64,000 bases of DNA from Zea mays (GCF_902167145.1 NC_050101.1:132710990-132774989); one strand, 5' to 3'; counted from the first letter of the stretch, positions 23,461-34,713 are shown. Program-made: numbers and translations. Notes: generated by a model from the sequence alone, not told the origin.

Positions 23461-24660
23461 AGATCAACAGAGGCATGTCCGCCAATGACGCGCTATGGAT
23501 AGTGGGAGGTCAAGGATAACAGGTGGGGTCAGGGTGTCAGTGAGAGAGCGATCGCGGGGGACATAAGCGCCGACACGTGACTCAAGAGCATGGGCAAGTG
23601 CAGGGAGAGAAGCGCTGACAAGCAGGCCCCGCATGTGAGTGGAAGCATAGCTCGAGAGCAGTTTGGATCGAGTGGATCTAGGTCGTACCATTATTTTCCT
23701 TTTTTATTTTTGAATTTAGGTTTGAATTTTGAATTCAAATTAAATGAACTCTAAATCATATTAAGATTTTACAAGAAATCATAAATATTTATATGGTCAT
23801 TCGGATGAAGTTTGGGCTCTTTTCTTGATTAGTAATGTTGAATACTTGTTTTCGATTGCTTCGGCTTTTTTGCGTAAGATAGTTTGAAGGTAATTTGAAG
23901 ACTAAGCGAGACGGAGCTTGAGTCCTCGAAAGGTGAATATATATATGATATTGTTCATCTATTTATAAGGGATATGTACATCTTTGTACGAAATTACAAA
24001 CATCCACAAAGTTTACATACATGATTTACAAATGATATAAGAACATTATTGTTGTTTTTCTTTCTTTCTTGTTGCACGAGTCTTAGACTTTTCTCTTTCA
24101 TCACTTTGCATCCGGAGTTTTCTTCAGGCCGAGACTGTCGGCTTGCACCTTCGCCGCCCGTGCGTATTGGACGAAGCTTCTATACAGCACTTCGGACGAA
24201 AGCTAGCTTAACACATATATTTATGTCGAAGTAAATATATTTTGAGGGTCTTTAGCAGGATAGATCCCTTACAAGTACATTTGTGTAAAACAATTTTTTC
24301 CCTCTCTCTATTTGAGATAAAATTAGGATAAATATTTAAAATGGTGGTGTGTTGTCGGAGTTTAAAGGAAATTTGTTTAAGGGTGTCACAGGAATCTAGA
24401 GTAAAATACATTTTAACAGAAGTCTTTGACCAACAGAGAATGAAATGATGTATACAGAGGATATAGAAAAATAAGATGTCGATAAAATATTTTTTAGAAA
24501 AAATAATAGATATTGAAAAGATATAGATAACCTCTGGAGACTCTGAAGTCTGTCGTTTTCGCGTCGAAACTAGTGACACGAATCTTTTCGTGGACACGTA
24601 GCAGGTCGATGATGAGGAGCGGCGACACGTCGTGACGGACGTTACTTTCGCGCCGTATTC
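23461..24660. other. Intergenic stretch, nothing recognised
   Basis: From 23461 the sequence is first GC-balanced (to about 23690), then AT-rich. I see no gene with credible splicing or a known motif. The last part (24240-24660) lies directly upstream of the reticulon gene and should hold its promoter, but no single TATA box stands out. Confidence 0.35.
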
Positions 24661-24742
24661 TAGTCTTCTAGAGATATCCATCCAGTTCTCGCTATATCTT
24701 TTTCTCCCCAAGAAAAAAAAGGCGGCGAGAGCATAAGAAAAA

Positions 24743-24764
24743 AACACACACACACACACACACA
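24743..24764. repeat. (CA)n microsatellite in the reticulon 5' region
   Basis: An uninterrupted CA run follows a poly-A stretch about 70 bp upstream of the reticulon start codon. It is probably in the 5' untranslated region or core promoter and is likely to vary in length between lines. Confidence 0.9.
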
Positions 24765-24834
24765 AAGCGCACTTTTCAAATCGACAAAGGGGAAAGGTTC
24801 GCTTCTTCTCGCATCTTGCTTTACTTCGAGTGCC

Positions 24835-26966
24835 ATGGCCGATCCGGCGGAGGAGAACGTTGTCTCGCCGCCACCGACCCCTGCGGCCCCAGCCGTGGGC
24901 GCCTCAGACTCGCCCCTGCAGCCTGTTGCTGACGGCGCCTCAACGGAGAAGGTGTCTGCCCCGGCGCCGGAGGTAAGGTCCCGGGGATTCAGGCTTCTTG
25001 GAGAGGACACTTCCGTGCACAAATCCCTTGGGGGCGGTAAAAGTACGTATTTCTTTCTTCATTTTTCTGCTGACTTTCTTCCTGTGCTCCAATTAATCGT
25101 ATGGTGTTAGCTTGGAGTTGTGCTTTTTTATAACAGGAGGTCAGGAGATGTGTTTGTTTCTTTCTGGTTATTATTCTAAGTGCATAGGAAACAATAGACG
25201 AGATAACGCACGGAATGAGATTGATTATTTATTCGGAGTTTCTTTTGAGAAAGTATATTCAAATCACTCCGTACCGGTTATTAGGTGTGTTAAATTTTGT
25301 TCAAAAATAATAACGGGTGTTAAAAAATATGTTCTAAGAAAAGCTAATAATTTACGACTACAAAGAAACGTACCTACATATATAATTATTATCGATTGAA
25401 GAATATTGATATTAGTTTCTCCCTAGGAAACCAGCAGCCAAAAAGGAAGACATGGAAACAGATTCTTTAGATTCATTGTTTACTGCACTCGTAGATACAG
25501 TGATGGTGATAAGTATGAAACGCGCAAGTTGTACAGTGATGGTGATAAGAAAAAAAAAAGCGCAAGTTGACCTTTTCATCGGAAACGATGTTTTTTGTCC
25601 ATTTTTCCTAGGGGCGCACTCCAGAAGATGTTAATGGCTTTTGACAGGTGGCTACACCAACACACTTGTAAAAGTGAATCTACACTTGAATCATATGGCT
25701 TCGGGCTCCTCTTTTTCAATCATTGACACTTAAAACTCCAGATAATATGCTTTGGCAACAAATTTAAATTTTTAACACTTTGCCATACACAGTGATGGGC
25801 AACATATATAGTGTAAAAGGGATTATGGTGCTAACATTGTAACATCAAATTTTATCCATCGGATCCACCATAATCTATGGTTGAATTCAATCTTGTATGG
25901 GGACAAAATATAGGAGTTCTTTAGAAAGTAGTCTATGAAATTGATAGATGAAGACATCTTTAAACCATGAGCTAACCTTAATTGAGATTAGCTTAGGTCA
26001 TTGCTGTTATCTCTTTTGTTCTAATTCTGCTCCTTGTGGAGGAGAACTTTCTGCAGCTGCTGACGTTCTGTTATGGAAAGACAAGAAAACTTCTGCTGTT
26101 GTAATAGGCGGCGCAACTGTCATCTGGGTTCTGTTCGAAGTGCTTGATTACCACCTCCTGACCCTGATATCCCATGTACTGATTGGTGTGCTTGCCACCT
26201 TATTCCTGTGGTCCAAAGCAACCACGTTCATCAAGAAGTGAGTATTGCATTGGGACATAGGATGATCCTCAACATGTTCCATTTTAAGTAGAAATCCATC
26301 TTATTTGCGTCCATGTGTTGCCTCTGCAGGAGTCCACCGGATATTCCAGTAGTGCAGGTATCTGAGGACCTTGTTGTGAATGTTTCACGGGCATTACGGA
26401 ATGACATCAACAGAGCGCTTCACTTGTTCCGTGAGATCGCAATGGGGCATGATCTGAAGAAGTTTTTGGGTGTATGTTTGTGCTCTTAACAGCTGCTGAA
26501 CATTTATTTCATTTTCATATCATGCTGGTCACTGGTTTGAGATTCTTTTGCGTGTTCACTCAGGTGATCGTGGGTCTGTGGGTTCTCTCCGGAGTTGGAA
26601 GCAGCTGTGACTTCCTCACGTTGACATACATTGGTAACTCTCTTAGAACATACAGAGTACTCCCTCTTCGTCTACAAACTATAAGACTTTTTAGCTTTTT
26701 TCTAGATTGCTTTTCCAGACAATAGTGCATGTCTAAGTGCATAGCTGTTGTTAGTGTAAGTTGCTGCTACTAGACTGATCATTTGGAATCAAACAGCCGT
26801 CCTGATGCTCCACACGGTGCCAATCTTGTACGACAAGTACCAGGACAAGGTGGACCATGTCGCTGGAAGGGCACACACCGAGGCCCTCAAGCAGTACAAG
26901 GTGCTGGATGCCAAGGTCCTGAGCAAAATCCCCAGGGGTGCGGTCAAATCCAAAAAGCAGAACTAG
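24835..26966 (+). CDS. Reticulon-like protein (plant RTNLB family)
   Basis: Reticulons bend and tubulate the ER membrane through hydrophobic hairpins. Five exons fit in phase: 24835-25042, 26057-26237, 26330-26471, 26564-26633 and 26797-26966, giving 256 residues, a normal length. All introns are GT-AG. Residues 1-69 form a Pro/Ala-rich, acidic cytosolic leader ending VHKSLGGGK. The reticulon domain follows: [10 protein letters not shown], a first hairpin ([10 protein letters not shown]...[11 protein letters not shown]), the linker [14 protein letters not shown] and [10 protein letters not shown], a second hairpin (VIVGLWVLS...[26 protein letters not shown]), and a basic tail ending KSKKQN. 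The ATG lies in a good context (GCCATGG). Intron 1 is about 1 kb. I see no damage, so I treat it as functional. Confidence 0.95.
26652..26715 (+). mobile_element. Possible MITE-end fragment in reticulon intron 4
   Basis: The bases GAGTACTCCCTCTTCGTCTA and the following ACTATAAGAC resemble the CTCCCTCCGTC...ATAAG end of Stowaway/Mariner-type grass MITEs. No matching second end was seen within the intron, so this may be a truncated insertion or chance. Confidence 0.35.
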
Positions 26967-27260
26967 TTAGGATAAGCCGCAGATTGTGAATGCCCGTATC
27001 ATGAGTATCGGGCTTGTGGTTTGCATGGCATATGTAAATCTGTCTGTTGGCTTCAGCTTGGTTCTTCTGCGACTACTTTGTTGATGTTATTATAGTCCTA
27101 TGTATGTACTGTGTACATGACAGATGTTCGGACGTCTCGGCTACTGCTGTAGCTTGTAAATTCCAGTGGTGCGTTGCTAAGCACGATGCTCCCCTTGTTT
27201 TATGTGGTGTTGGACTAATGATTACTACACTAAGGTTTAATGACTCAATTAGGATCATTT
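26967..27260 (+). other. Probable 3' untranslated region of the reticulon gene
   Basis: The sequence after TAG 26966 is non-coding and moderately T-rich, as for a plant 3' untranslated region. No unique polyadenylation signal is clear. From about 27230, short direct repeats (ACATTTTGTGAA, ATTTGGATCATAATC/ATTTGATCATAATC) suggest a different, repeat-derived sequence. Confidence 0.35.
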
Positions 27261-27920
27261 TGTGAAGAAACATTTTGTGAAAAAACATTTGGATCATAAT
27301 CTTGAACTAAAAACTAAAATTTATTTAGTATTCTATCATTTTGTGAATAAATATTTGATCATAATCTATTATCACCTATAGGTTTAGGTGTCTATAGGTA
27401 TCCTTGTTTTCACATAAACACTAGTTACCACTGGAAATTATTATTTTTATTTGCATGGTAGAGTACGGAGTGGGAAATTATTTTTTTATTTGCATGGCAG
27501 ATCGCGGAGGGTTGATTCATGTGATTCGTTTCTTTTTTTCAACTGGCAAGGTAGCACATGACAAACGTGCGGTCACAATTTTTTAGTGGACAGTCCGGTT
27601 AGGCGCCGAGCCGAGCTGCAACACGGTTTAATAAAAAGAAACTATGTTGCCTTCACTGCAAAATGCTTAGGAGAAGAGGAAGCGATCCTGTTGAACTACG
27701 TGGATGTCTTTGACATCAAATTGTAATAGGTTTAAATACTCTATTTTATTAAATTTCGAGCATTATGCAATACAGTTCAGCGCTACCGTCGCACCTACTC
27801 GAGCATAAAGACAAGACTTATGATTGCCTTATGTAGGTCTAGGCTAGTTTGTGTCAATTCTTAGCTCACTTGTTGGTGGCTTTTTGGATTTGTTGTTCTT
27901 CTGTTGTTTTAGATTTAACA

Positions 27921-28223
27921 TCATCTTTTCTTAGCGCTATTCCTAATAATTCTATCCCATTCTCTTGATTTCTTAGCCCATTTGGCTATTCCCAATAATT
28001 CTATCCCATTCTCTTGATTTCTTAGCCCATTTATTGTATTGCAGCGGAGAAGCTGAGGCTCCCCTAATTCATGCCTTCGCTCTTGGTGATAGCAAGAGTG
28101 CGACCTGTGTATCTCGACCCCGTCGTCTAATAGGCCCGTAGGTGATATAGTTGGCTTCCCTTTAGTGTTCCATCTACCCACCCGTAGCAACCCTTGGAAC
28201 CTAATTTTTTTTGCTCGAAGCAA
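27921..28223 (-). other. Unrecognised open reading frame of 100 codons
   Basis: A minus-strand open frame without recognisable domain. Its carboxyl end lies in the tandem duplication at 27936-28033 (NQENGIELLGIAKWAKKSREWDRIIRNS). It could be a relic of a transposon gene. I give it no function. Confidence 0.2.
27936..28033. repeat. 49-bp tandem duplication
   Basis: GCTATTCCTAATAATTCTAT at 27936 is repeated with one change at 27985, together with the following TCTTGATTTCTTAGCCCATTT, so the unit is 49 bp in two copies. The near identity suggests a recent duplication. Confidence 0.9.
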
Positions 28224-28416
28224 GGTACCGTTTGGTTCAAATATTTGTAACGTAATGGGTAAGTGATAACGTTAAATCATGTTTGTTTTAGTCTAACCGT
28301 AATCAGATACCATACTAAAAATTGATACCGGACTATTCAAACTTGTTACCGCCCGTAATCGAGTGTAAACCATTACCATTACCCTTTACGTTACATTTCG
28401 TGAACCAAACAGCACC
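28224..28416. mobile_element. MITE with long inverted arms
   Basis: The left end GGTACCGTTTGGTTCA and the reverse complement of the right end GGTGCTGTTTGGTTCA match. Similarity continues inward (TGTAACGTAATGGGTAA against TGTAACGTAAAGGGTAA). Length is 193 bp with no coding content. CAA lies on both sides and could be a 3-bp target duplication, but this is weak. The family is likely hAT- or Harbinger-type. Confidence 0.7.
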
Positions 28417-28723
28417 CAAGTTCTTTCCTGCATTTGATTATCAATAGGTTAACCACGAATAATCCTTTGCAACACAGTAAAAGTATAGTTTGGTTCTCTT
28501 ACTCCTTGTAGTCCTCTTATGCAACTTTACCTAGCTACCAACCTTAGTGTCCCTATCTATTTCTTCATCATACACCTAGTTTTCCGTTGCATTTACCCTT
28601 TCTAAATTCTAGTGTGTATACTTACCAAGATTACAATCTATTTCAAGTTTGAGTTAGTGAGTTCACCTCTAGCTTGCCGCTTCACTATGAAAATACGATG
28701 TGGAAAATACGATACTATTAGAA

Positions 28724-29985
28724 TGTAAACTCTAGCCGGGTGGCGGAATGCACCCGCCTAATTCTAAGAACTGGGGACAGCCTAGGGTTTGCCTGATTAG
28801 ATGGTCGAACACACGAACACACAAGGATTTAGAGTGGTTCGGACCATCTGAGTGTAATACCATACTCCACTATGATTTGTATTGCTGAGAGCTTGAGAAA
28901 GCTTGAGTCTGGATGGAGATGTCTCCGAAGGAGTTCGAGTATGTCCCAGCACGGGAGAGCTCAATAGAGCTTGTCCTACTCAGCGTGTCCCCTTGCAATG
29001 CATGTTCCCTCCCTTTTATAGCCTAAGGGGAGCACACACAAGAGTGCTGGACTCCGACAAGTGGACCTAGCAATATAATAATATGAAGCATGGAGCGACA
29101 GATAGAGCTGGTGGACCGAGGTCTTCTCCTGTAGTGGGCAGATATCTTCTCTTGGTCACCGAGCGGGTTCTCTGGCCAAACTCGCCTCCATCCTGTCTTG
29201 TCAGCAGGTGGGCAGAGGCTCTAGTGTAGGCTACGACATAGACTAGCTTGCCGACTTGCGTATGGGAGTAGATGGACCGTGTCATCCTGTCGCCTCTGCG
29301 TTGTCTCCATCACCTGCCTTTATAGCAGGAATAGTAGAAGTTATGATGGGAGCCACCCATGCGCGACGCAAAGAGTCAATGGTCTCGTCTCGGTAACGTG
29401 TGGGTTACTGGCATGACCCAGTTAATGCGGGGCATACACCGCTTGTGACTGGTACGAACAGAGCCTCCTGCTCGTGTTTAATGCGGGCGGCCCCCATGCC
29501 AAAGGCTCGTGTGAGGCTATGCCTGGCAACTTTCACGATGCAACACAGGGCACGTGGTAGCACCGTACCAATGCCTGGCTGGGGTCCGAATGGCACTTGT
29601 GTAGGTCCGGGTTCCATCTGTAATGGCCTAGACACGTGGCGGCACCGGACCTCCCCTGACCGGAGATCCGAATGGCACACATAGGGGTTCGGGACCGCCC
29701 CATGGGGGTCCATCCCCAAGCTGTAGTTCCTGAGTAATCCCACCAATGGGGCGCATGTTGACACCGACCCAGAGGCTAGTGGCCATGTTGGACGGGTCCA
29801 GACTCTAAGTCGGGGTAAACTGCTTGTTTCCATGTGACTATGGATAGCCACAGGGGTCCCGCCTTGACCTAGCAGGAGTGGGTACCCAGATTTGGGGGTC
29901 CCGATAGATACCTAGAATACTCCCGGCGAAAGGCTACATCGGTCTTCGTACTTTTGCAGAGTAAAATTCAGTTGGCTTAAGAACC
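28724..29985 (-). mobile_element. LTR-like sequence, probably minus strand
   Basis: The stretch starts TGTAAACTCTAGCCGGG and ends near GGCGAAAGGCTACA. A minus-strand TATA box (complement of CCCTCCCTTTTATAGCC, 29008-29024) is present. No gene is credible. TAGAA precedes 28724 and also occurs at about 29912-29916, but not next to a proper CA end, so the right border is uncertain. Confidence 0.4.
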
Positions 29986-30235
29986 ACCAACAAGCCTTTC
30001 TAGCAACATTGCCAGGAAAGCAACATGCAAAGTGGAAATTGACTTCTCAAATTTTGAACTTGTTTTGTATCTTGGTAGATGTAGCACTAGTTTTAGCAGG
30101 ATTATTTTGCTCTATTATCTTTTTGGTGTAACAGAGAGGTGTATGAACTGTTTTGACCTACTGGCAAACATCAACCACAACCCCAAAGTGTCGTCTTGAA
30201 GAGTCTATCAAAATCTCAATATGGAGACATAGTCT

Positions 30236-30828
30236 GTGTCTAACCCGTCCGAACCAAGTGAAACTTTATCGTCAATCACAATGGCTAGAAAAACTATCCA
30301 CCAATTCATGGTTCCTGACATGAACGTCCCCACTGGGCCTCTTGTGGAGGAAGGTGAGAACTTTGAACTCAAACTGGGCGCCACTCACATGGTTCTGATG
30401 ATTCCCTTTTATGAGCCACGGAAGATGCAAACAAGATTTGCACCACATTTACCATCAAGTGTGCAACGTCTAACATTATTCGACTCCACTAGTTCTCGTT
30501 AATGGGCAAGGCAAAACAATTTTTCTACCTTAAACTTGGATTCATAGTGTCATAGGAGGCATGCGTCAGTGCCTTCCTTGCGAAGTACTTTCCATTAGGG
30601 AAGACAAGCACATTGAGGACCCGAATCTAGAGCTTCTAGAAGGTCATAGATCAGACCCACCTTGGAATGCAAAATTATCTCGTCATTCAGAGACTCTTCC
30701 ATGGTCTCAACCAGGGCGTGCAAGAGCACATGGATGCTACTAGCAAAGGATTGTTCTTGTCCATGAGCATTGCTGCTACTCAGACATTGATTGCGAAGAT
30801 GGTGATCAACCAAGGTTGGAAAGAAGAG
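30236..30828 (+). pseudogene. Gypsy gag relic (Athila-like pattern)
   Basis: Conceptual reading shows the plant Gypsy gag pattern: RKTIHQFMVPDMNVPTGP, NFELKLGATHMV, and in other frames a GKAKQ-F stretch, AFLAKYFPLGKT and HLDA-like and NQGW-like parts up to about 30825. There is a frameshift near 30430 and a stop near 30556. The order and spacing fit gag. The assignment to Athila-like elements is from memory of the pattern and is tentative. It is cut at 30829 by another LTR-like sequence. Confidence 0.65.
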
Positions 30829-31840
30829 TGTTAGAAATATGCCCTAGAGATAATCATAGAGATGAGCATATTTCTTTGTATCCATGATATATATTGCTTA
30901 ATTGAATATCCATGAAAGGCACATTGTATTAATTAGCAATTATGTGAATTATTTGTGAGATTCTTTACTTGTATGGTTATTCTAAATGGTGTCCCTAGTC
31001 AGAGTCGATGACTAGCACATGTATTAGTTGATGACTACATTTCACAAGTTATAAACATGGAGATGTCAAATTAATAATGTGGGCCCATGTATGACATGAG
31101 GCTAGACCGACCCAACGTGAGATATTGTAATATAGTTCTCTTTTTGCAATATGTGCACTATGTTCTTAGACCTGAGACTGTCGCATGTTCTCAAAATGTG
31201 AATTGACCTACTTAGGGACTATCAAATGCTACTCCATAACTAGGTAGAGTTACAAAAGTAGTTTTGGATTTGTTAGGAAGCATATTGTGAGGCATGGTCA
31301 GTCAAGATACAATTTGTCCCTCTCTTCTTGAGAGAGATATCTCTGGGCCCTCGAGTGATTGCATTAAGAAATGCATGGTAGTGCTAGGGTTAAATCCATT
31401 GAAAGGATTCCAATTCATAGTATTGAGAAAGAGAGGTCATCTTAGATCCAGACCAAATATCGTGAGACAAAGGAAACAATATGTACATAATGTTGCAATG
31501 GTTCGTCTGATAAGATCTTTACGTGCACATAGGAGTTGACATGTCTTGCTAGAAGTCACTGTCAATATTTGGGCCAAGTAAGAGTACTCGGGCCATGTCT
31601 ATGTGTACATGAACCTATAGGGTCACACACTTAAGGGGAAGTAAGCCTAATTCGGTTTGGATCCAAAATTAGACTGGGTTTTAGGGTTGCCGAAGGGCCT
31701 CAGAGTCAGAAGCCCAATAGAACGCCTATATAATGAGAGGTGGGGGCGCGATTAGGGTTAACCTAATTTGCCGCTAGCAAACAAGCAGTCGTGCCCCTCT
31801 CGTTCTCGCCAAGCCACCGTCACGAACCTAGCAGTTCGAT
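30829..31840. mobile_element. LTR-like sequence beginning TGTTAGAAATATGCCC
   Basis: It interrupts the gag relic with a TG start (TGTTAGAAATATGCCCTAG). The possible target bases AAGAG precede it. No credible gene lies inside. The right end was not found; the TRIM at 31841 is inserted in or beside it. Confidence 0.4.
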
Positions 31841-32129
31841 TATAACACCCCATCCACTCCCGGACCGGCAGTACTTACTCCTAGGAGCTCTCTAGAGCCA
31901 TAGACCAACACGAGTCTTTTGTGCGCAATTTGTCCTCACTCATGCACACTTGAGAAGACTTCCTAGTCGGTCACCCATTCCAAAATTGCTCTAGGCCAAG
32001 CACGCTTAACCTAGAGTTTTTTTGAGGTAGGCTGATGAAAAAAATGATGCTCTTTATTTGTATGAGTACTATATTAATTATATTAATCCTTGGGCTAGAA
32101 TATGACCATCCACTAGGGCCAGGATATCA
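31841..32129 (-). repeat. 3' LTR of the Cassandra-type TRIM
   Basis: This copy is about 289 bp and aligns with 32333-32635 nearly throughout (ACTCCYRGACYGGCRRTACTT, CACGAGTCTTTT, GGCCAAGCACGCTTAACCTAGA). It has drifted by substitutions and small indels. Confidence 0.85.
31949..32011 (-). other. 5S rRNA-like segment in the left TRIM LTR
   Basis: On the minus strand this reads GGTTAAGCGTGCTTGGCCTA, then AGAGCAATTTTGGAATGGGT and GACCGACTAGGAAG. It matches the internal promoter region (A box to C box) of 5S rRNA genes. It is not a complete 5S gene. Confidence 0.8.
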
Positions 32130-32320
32130 CAATCCACCCCCCTTAGAAGACTGACGTCCTCGTCGGTCAACCCCAAGCCAGGAACCTCCCATCTTGGCCA
32201 TGTCTGTATGTCTAGTGTCGTCATATGCCATGCCATGTGACCACTTCGGGCCCACATGCGCCATGTGCCATATACCCGAACCCCTAGCCCACACACGCTC
32301 GTGAAACCTCAAGGGTTGGC

Positions 32321-32332
32321 TCTGATACCATT
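32321..32332 (-). other. Primer-binding site of the TRIM
   Basis: Complement of TCTGATACCA, next to the right LTR, which gives TGGTATCAGA for methionine-tRNA priming. It defines the minus orientation. Confidence 0.85.
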
Positions 32333-32635
32333 TGTAACACCTCGTCCACTCCTAGACTGGCGATACTTACTCCGAGGAGCCCTCTAGGATCGTAGACCAT
32401 CCCCACAGACTAACACGAGTCTTTTATGTGCACTTTGTCCTCACTCATGCACACCCAAGAAGACTTCTCGATCGGTCATCCATCCCAAAATTACTCTAGG
32501 CCAAGCACGCTTAACCTAGATATTCTTTCAAGGTAGTATTCCAAAAAAGATGATGCGCCTTATTTGTATGAGTACTCTATTAATTCTATTAAGCCTTGGG
32601 CTAGGATATCACCATCAATTGGGACCAGGATATCA
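32333..32635 (-). repeat. 5' LTR of the Cassandra-type TRIM
   Basis: About 303 bp, starting TGTAACACC and ending GGATATCA. It is the better preserved copy, with intact TG/CA ends. Confidence 0.85.
32455..32516 (-). other. 5S rRNA-like segment in the right TRIM LTR
   Basis: The minus strand reads GGTTAAGCGTGCTTGGCCTA, then GAGTAATTTTGGGATGGATG and ACCGATCGAGAAGTC. This aligns with the 5S rRNA gene internal control region. The A-box part is nearly unchanged. Confidence 0.85.
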
Positions 32636-32643
32636 CTATCATT

Positions 32644-33560
32644 TGTAACACCCAAAATCCTATTTTGGATTTATAAAAGTTTCTCCAAAAGATTTCAAAT
32701 TTAAAATGTCCCTTGATATGGGTTTCTCACTTTTGAAGTTATTTTCCCCTCAAAATAAAGTATTTTCTAATAAAAAGGCTTGCATTCCTATATTAATTGA
32801 ATTACTCTTTTAAACGATGTATATGATTATTCACTAAAATATTATCACCTAAATGGATTTTCTGTTGAACTATACATCTGCATGTTCTCAAGAAAATTAA
32901 AGTTATGTTAAGACCTCGCATTTGAAAATATTTTAGTTGTCCTAAAACAAATACATATTTTTAAAAAATATTTGTAATTGATCACACATTCAAAAATGTT
33001 ATTCCCTCAAATGAATTAATCACTCTTTATTATAAGTTTTTGGAGCATGAATAAGAAAACTAATATAAACATAAATATATAAAGTGTATACTTTGCATTC
33101 ATGTTGAGTTTTTGGCTGTTGCATCTAAACTTGGATTTGAACTTTGAATTTTATTTAAATCCAAAATTGAATTTGGAAAATATTGGAAATAGAAAATAGA
33201 AATAAAGAAAGGAAACAAAGGAGAAGTCCGACTCTAGGCCAAAAACCATGGCTCCGGTCCACTATCCCTTCCACAACCCATCTCCATTCCCATCCGCGCT
33301 GACACCGCCACCTGGGTCCCTTTGCCAACCTCACACGTACCAGCGTCGCTAACTGTGGGCCCCTGGAATTAGTCCAAACCCCCTCACACCATGTTTTCCA
33401 TGCCACCAACTCAACAAACCTCTTCCCCATACACACTCGCCCGCATGGGCCAATCGCCGGCCCAATCTTCACAGCGCATGCATGGTCAGGTGCTAACGAC
33501 CGAGCCCCACTTTTCCGCTGATGTCGTTCAATGTAAGGTATGCCCGGCAAGTGGGCCCCT
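32644..33560 (+). mobile_element. Host LTR-like sequence, left part, interrupted by the Sirevirus
   Basis: It starts TGTAACACCCAAAATCC, a start seen in long LTRs of grass Gypsy elements. An AT-rich first half is followed by GC-rich DNA. It breaks off at CCCCT (33556-33560), the Sirevirus target site. It has no credible gene. Confidence 0.5.
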
Positions 33561-34711
33561 TTAAAGGGAAATAGGCTTACACCTTTTCCTAAATAATTTT
33601 AGTGGTTGAATTGCCCAACACAAATAATTGGACTAACTAGTTTGCTCTAGATTATAAGTTCTACAGGTGCTAAAGGTTCAACACAAACCAATAAAAAATC
33701 CAAGAAATGGTTCAAATAAAAAGGGGCAAAGACAACTGAAGACAGCCCTGGTCTGGCGCACCGGACAGTGTCCGGTGTACCAAGAAGATCAACTCCAAAC
33801 TTGCCACCTTCGGGAATTCTGGGAGCCACTCCGCTATAATTCACCGGACTGTCTCGTGTGCCAAGCGGAGCAACAGCTACCTGCGCCAACGGTCGTCTGC
33901 AACAGCTACAGGAACAGTGAACAGTGCGCGACTGCGCGCGCAGAGTCAGAGCAGGCGTCAGATGGCGCACCGGACAATGAACAGTGGTTGTCCGGTGCAC
34001 CACCGGACTGTCTGGTGGCTCACATGCCAGAAGCTCCAACGGTCGAACCCTAACGGTTGGGTGACGTGGCTGGCGCACCGGACTGTCCGGTGCGCCATAC
34101 GACAGCAGCCTTCCCCAACGGCCTTTTTGGTGATTGGGGCTATAAATACTTCCCAACCACCACACTTCAATGCATCCAAGTTTTCAGCATCAAACCTCAT
34201 ACAAGAGCTCTAGACTTCAATCCAAGACACAAACAAAGAGATCAAATCCTCTCCCAAGTCCGGAATCACTCCAAACAAATTAGTGACTAGAGAGAGAGAC
34301 TTTTGTGTTCTTTTAAGCTCTTGCGCTTGGATCGCTTTCTTCTTCCTCTATTCTTGTTCCCAAGATCATTGTAATCAAAGCAAGAGACACCAAGTTGTGG
34401 TGGTCCTTGTAGTGGACTAAGTGTCCCATTTGATTGAGAAGAGAAGCTCACTCGGTCTAAGTGACCGTTTGAGAGAGGGAAAGGGTTGAAAGAGACCCAG
34501 TCTTTGTGACCACCTCAACGGGGAGTAGGTTTGCAAGAATCGAACCTCGATAAAACAAATCACTGTGTTATTCGTTCTTATTCGCTTGTGATTTGTTTTT
34601 GCCCTCTCTTTCGGACTCGATTATATTTCTAACGCTAACCCCGGCTTGTTGTTGTGCTTAAACTTTATAAATTTCAGATTTGCCTATTCACCCCCCTCTA
34701 GGCGACTTTCA
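33561..34711 (+). repeat. 5' LTR of the Sirevirus
   Basis: 1151 bp, from TTAAAGGGAAATAGG (TG mutated to TT) to GGCGACTTTCA. TATA box GGGGCTATAAATAC at about 34137-34150. It has fewer CACCGGACA/TGTCCGGTG units than the 3' LTR and roughly 5 percent substitutions in the first 190 bp. Confidence 0.93.
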
Positions 34712-34713
34712 AT

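Larger units (their letters stand above)
31841..32635 (-). mobile_element. Cassandra-type TRIM retrotransposon with 5S rRNA-like LTRs
   Basis: Two similar LTRs (31841-32129 and 32333-32635) flank a gene-free interior of about 200 bp. The interior next to the right LTR reads, on the minus strand, TGGTATCAGAGCC, a methionine-tRNA PBS. Next to the left LTR is a purine tract (complement of CCACCCCCC). Both LTRs contain sequence like plant 5S rRNA, which is the hallmark of Cassandra elements. It encodes nothing and needs proteins from other elements. The left LTR's first bases changed from TG to TA. Flanking 5-mers TCGAT and CTATC do not match, so no target duplication is visible. Confidence 0.85.

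Noticed and set aside
24208..24765. 185-codon minus-strand frame upstream of the reticulon gene
   Set aside because: Driven by the CA repeat (CVCVCV) and AT-rich DNA; no domain.
25112..25399. Short frames in reticulon intron 1
   Set aside because: They lie in an intron with good splice sites on both sides and have no domain.
26783..26989. 68-codon frame starting inside reticulon intron 4
   Set aside because: It is the last reticulon exon read in a wrong frame.
28719..29916. TAGAA as target duplication of the LTR-like sequence
   Set aside because: The right copy is not next to a CA end; a chance 5-base match is likely.
31949..32516. Functional 5S rRNA genes
   Set aside because: Only part of the 5S sequence is present, with many changes, and it lies within LTRs of a TRIM.
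33647..34165. 172-codon minus-strand frame in the Sirevirus LTR
   Set aside because: It consists of LTR palindromes read as codons (CPVRH, HRTVR types); the same appears in every LTR of this kind here.
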